Assembly (NCBI RefSeq): GCF_000372725.1
Contig: NW_005196756.1
Location: forward strand, 715,783-779,782
Length of the DNA: 64,000 bases
Direction: 5' to 3'
DNA from: Emiliania huxleyi CCMP1516
Lineage: Eukaryota; Haptophyta; Isochrysidales; Noelaerhabdaceae
The notes under the pieces: generated by a model
The model's input: only the letters and a program-made list of their open reading frames with translations
What the model was told of the DNA's origin: nothing
Database searches by the model: none
Shown here: one piece after another, positions 61,404-64,000 of the stretch
How the letters are laid out: each line of letters opens with the position of its first letter
Position numbering within the stretch: the first letter of the stretch is position 1
Made by a program: the position numbers and the translations under genes

Positions 61404-64000
61404 TCACACCGCACCTCCTCTCAGCGCACTGTCTCGAGCACCGCTCGCGAGCACGCGGCGGGCTACTGCGCGCGCAACGCCGAGCAATTGCTGGTGCGTC
61501 CGGTGGGTCTCTTCCTTGTGGCAGAAGACTTCGATCAGCGAGAGGGAGCCGCCCGCGAGCGCCGCGCCGTAGGCTGCCTCGAACGCCTCCGCCGTCGAGG
61601 CGGCGGCGTACGGCAGCCCAAAGCCGCGGCAGACAGAGTCGAAACTGTGGGTGTGGGGCGTGTCGAAATACGGCGTAAAGACCTGGTGTGAGGCGATTGG
61701 CAGGTAGTGGAAGATACCGCCGCCGCCATTGTTGAGAATGACCACCGTCAGGGGCGGCGCCGCCGCGGCGAGCGCGGGCAGCGCCGATAGGTCGTGCAGC
61801 GCCGCCACGTCGCCGACAAGGCAAGTGCACCCCCCCTGTGGGCTGGCCAGCGCGGCGCCCAATGCCGCGTGCAAGATGCCGTCGATGCCGCTCGCGCCGC
61901 GGTTGGAGAGCACCTGGGTTGGCGCACAGGGTCGGGGCACTATGTCGCGCGTAGACCTCGGCTAGGGAAGGGCGCGGATTGGGCTTGGAGCGCGCCTCCG
62001 GCGCGACGGCGCAATACATGTCGAGGTGGCGGATCGGCAGCGAGCTCGAGCAGAAGAGAAAGTGCCTAGCGCCCCCGCCGCGGCTGCCGGCTGGGTCTGC
62101 GCGGGTGCCCGTCGCAGCCTCCCGCCGCGCCAGCACGGCGCAGACGTGACGCGCCACCCACGCCTCCGCACACGTACTAGTACACGTGCCGGGCGGGGGT
62201 TCGGCCCCCTCGCGGACTGCCGGCGCCAGCGCCTCGTCGAGGGCGGCGTCGAGGGCGGCGGACGCGCTGGCGAGGGCGAGCAGGGGCTGGGGCGTCGCCT
62301 CTGGTGCGCGTGGCGGCAGTACGGCGGCCAAGGCCATCAGGACAGCGTCGATGCTGCCCTCAACACGATGCGAGACGGAGTGGCTCGGGTCGTGCCTGTG
62401 TACGCGCCGTGGACGCGTCGTGGACATGTCGCTCGACCGCGGATCCCATGCGCGCTTCCTCATGAGATCACGAGCATGGCTCTCCCGGTGAGCGCTCAGC
62501 GCAATCTCGCTCAGATCTCGGAGCGGTCTCGCCTCTGCCCGTGCGGCTCGACGAGGATGCACGCGCGGCTTCGCGAAGCGACGAAAGCCTGCAGCCTCTT
62601 CGAGACGAGCCGCCCGCCTATTCGCCCGGACGGAACCTCCGGCGCCATTCACAGCCGGCAGCTCCACGAGACCGGCCACTCGCCCGCCATCAGAACCACG
62701 TCGGGAGGTGCCACCTCCTCTGCGCCGATCAGCAAATCGTACAACGGCACACTGCGGACCGCCGCCGCCGACATTGTCGCCCCCTCCGACTCTCCTGCCG
62801 CGCCTGGCTTGCGCAAGCCCGAGTTGATGTCGGCGAGTAGCGGCCAGCCAAGCCGCGCCGCGAGTGCGGCGGCCGCTCGCCGCCCCGCATCGCTCCGCAT
62901 CGCGCCGGCTACAACCACGCCGCACCTATGCTCGGCTCAACTGCTCGGCTCCGCTCTGAGGCTCACGCTCACCCACGGCACCCTCCGCCCGCGCCACGCC
63001 TCGCTCCGGCGAGCAGCGCGGCGAGCGGCGCCACCACCTCCTCGCCCGGCGGGCCCTCTGCAGTCGAGTAGACGGTGAAGGGCGAGCTGGAGGCGAGCCT
63101 GTTTCAAGCTGATGCGTGTGGAGACTCGCTGTTCACAACTCTCGGTAGGCGAGAGGCGCGGGAGGCCAGGAGGCGACACGAGGGGCCTCGAGCAGCGCCG
63201 CTGGCCACGCCGCGGCGGAGGGCGCCAGCGGCTCGCGGTACTGGAGGTTGAGCTGCACCTATGGGACGGGCCGCCTGCCTGGTCACGCTTGTGCCGTAGA
63301 CTTTTCCGGCTCGCGGTGACGAGGCTTGGACCGGCCCCTGCGGCTGCCGTAGCGTGCATGCGGCAGCATACGCGGCGTCGGCGAGCCAAGCGACCAGTGG
63401 CTCCGACTCCGCGGGCGGAGGCACATCCTTGAACCAGCGCAGCGGGCCCAGCATCCCCACCTGTGCCACCGTCTGGTTGGCGCCCGTGTCCCTTTGGCAG
63501 CGGGAGGATCTCACGGTCAGGAAGAATTTGCGTGTGCAGCATTCCATCCGTGGGCTCGTGAGTGCTCATGAGGCCGCGTGCGTGCCGCGGCCGCGTGCTG
63601 CACGCCGCGCACTGCATCCGCCGTAGCGGATGCGTCACAGGGGCTACGGGCGTCAGCATCTCTAGTGGCGCGCCGCAGCTCTGCAGGACGGTCGGCAGTC
63701 AGCAGGAGGAGAGGTACACGGTCAGCGGCGGCCTGTAGTGAGGAAGACGCGGGAGGGCCCGGAGGTGTGGACCGGAGCGGGCGGTGGCGGCAGCGAGGCT
63801 GGCGGCGGCGGCGAGGCTGGCGGCTGGCAGCGGGGCGCTCAGCACACCTCGACGGTTGCGGGAAGCAGATTGGCGACGGCGGTGCCGGAGGTTACGACGA
63901 CGGCGGCGGGCCGGCCGCTTGCACGTGCGAACCCGATAGCGGCGAATCCGGCTCCGCGCTCGTCCGTCACCATCGTGTGCGGCACGCTGCTGGCGGCGAC
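61404..64000 (-). CDS. menD: MenD: SEPHCHC synthase of phylloquinone biosynthesis, 5' end outside window
   Basis: Nine exons on the minus strand keep frame: 64000-63848 (partial), 63732-63674, 63491-63332, 63258-63140, 63098-63000, 62925-62684, 62617-62533, 62395-61996 and 61913-61404. Family landmarks in order: [53 protein letters not shown] with [114 protein letters not shown] and the ThDP motif [16 protein letters not shown]...[10 protein letters not shown]. MenD joins isochorismate and 2-oxoglutarate using thiamine diphosphate. Five of the eight introns start with GC. The 41-nt intron at 63099-63139 is unusually short and the least certain. It could be part of a larger PHYLLO-like fusion, which the window cannot show. 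Confidence 0.87.

Noticed and set aside
1-64000. CRISPR arrays, bacterial operons, insertion sequences or toxin-antitoxin loci
   Set aside because: Repeats seen are eukaryotic satellites, hairpin arrays or TIR elements without regular spacers, and gene content and introns are eukaryotic.

Overview
The window looks like draft nuclear DNA of a GC-rich, intron-bearing unicellular alga, most probably a haptophyte (an Emiliania/Gephyrocapsa-like coccolithophore is my best guess; this is inference). The grounds are eukaryotic gene content (AP-4 mu subunit, SRRM1-type PWI splicing factor, Nup93/Nic96, formin, WDR55, UBX protein), a MenD gene of the phylloquinone pathway, secretory sulfotransferases and a sialyltransferase, strong GC bias, abundant microsatellites, and two 100-base N gaps. 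No bacterial operon structure, rRNA or confident tRNA was seen.

Layout. 0-7 kb: two minus-strand F-box/RCC1 genes (the first broken, the second intact), a sulfotransferase, a foldback element at 3.6-4.1 kb and a JmjC-like fragment. 7-12.9 kb: a weak secreted ORF, a PARP-like domain with a nonsense codon, and an NHL-repeat protein. 12.9-18.6 kb: SRRM1 homologue, a decayed Ty1/copia 3' end and an unknown ORF. 19-25.3 kb: complete AP4M1 (9 exons) and a 7-exon GT-A-type glycosyltransferase. 25.5-34 kb: an interrupted NTMT1-like methyltransferase, WDR55, a palindrome-rich repeat and Nup93. 34.5-41 kb: a ShKT-EGF-sialyltransferase fusion, a second copy of the palindrome repeat split by a 540-bp terminal-inverted-repeat insertion, a DUF2141 protein and a UBA-PUB-UBX protein. 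42-50.5 kb: a LamG/proline-rich wall-type protein, a parvulin isomerase and an NKWYS-family sulfotransferase-like gene. 51-55 kb: formin FH2 and a serine racemase/threonine dehydratase. 55.5-57.3 kb: repeats and a mis-assembled duplicate beside a gap. 57.4-64 kb: a large SR/Tudor-like nuclear protein with a duplicated unknown domain, and MenD running off the right end.

Most genes are housekeeping or secretory-pathway genes without an evident shared operon-like function. The recurring oddities are in the non-coding parts. About half of the introns I could place by protein continuity use GC rather than GT donors. Many introns carry short tandem GACACNTCC-type motifs or a 10-mer satellite. A dispersed 66-bp unit containing AAAATTCTTTT sits just 5' of several genes. 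Exon boundaries given below are mine, placed by reading frame and family resemblance, and are not backed by transcripts.
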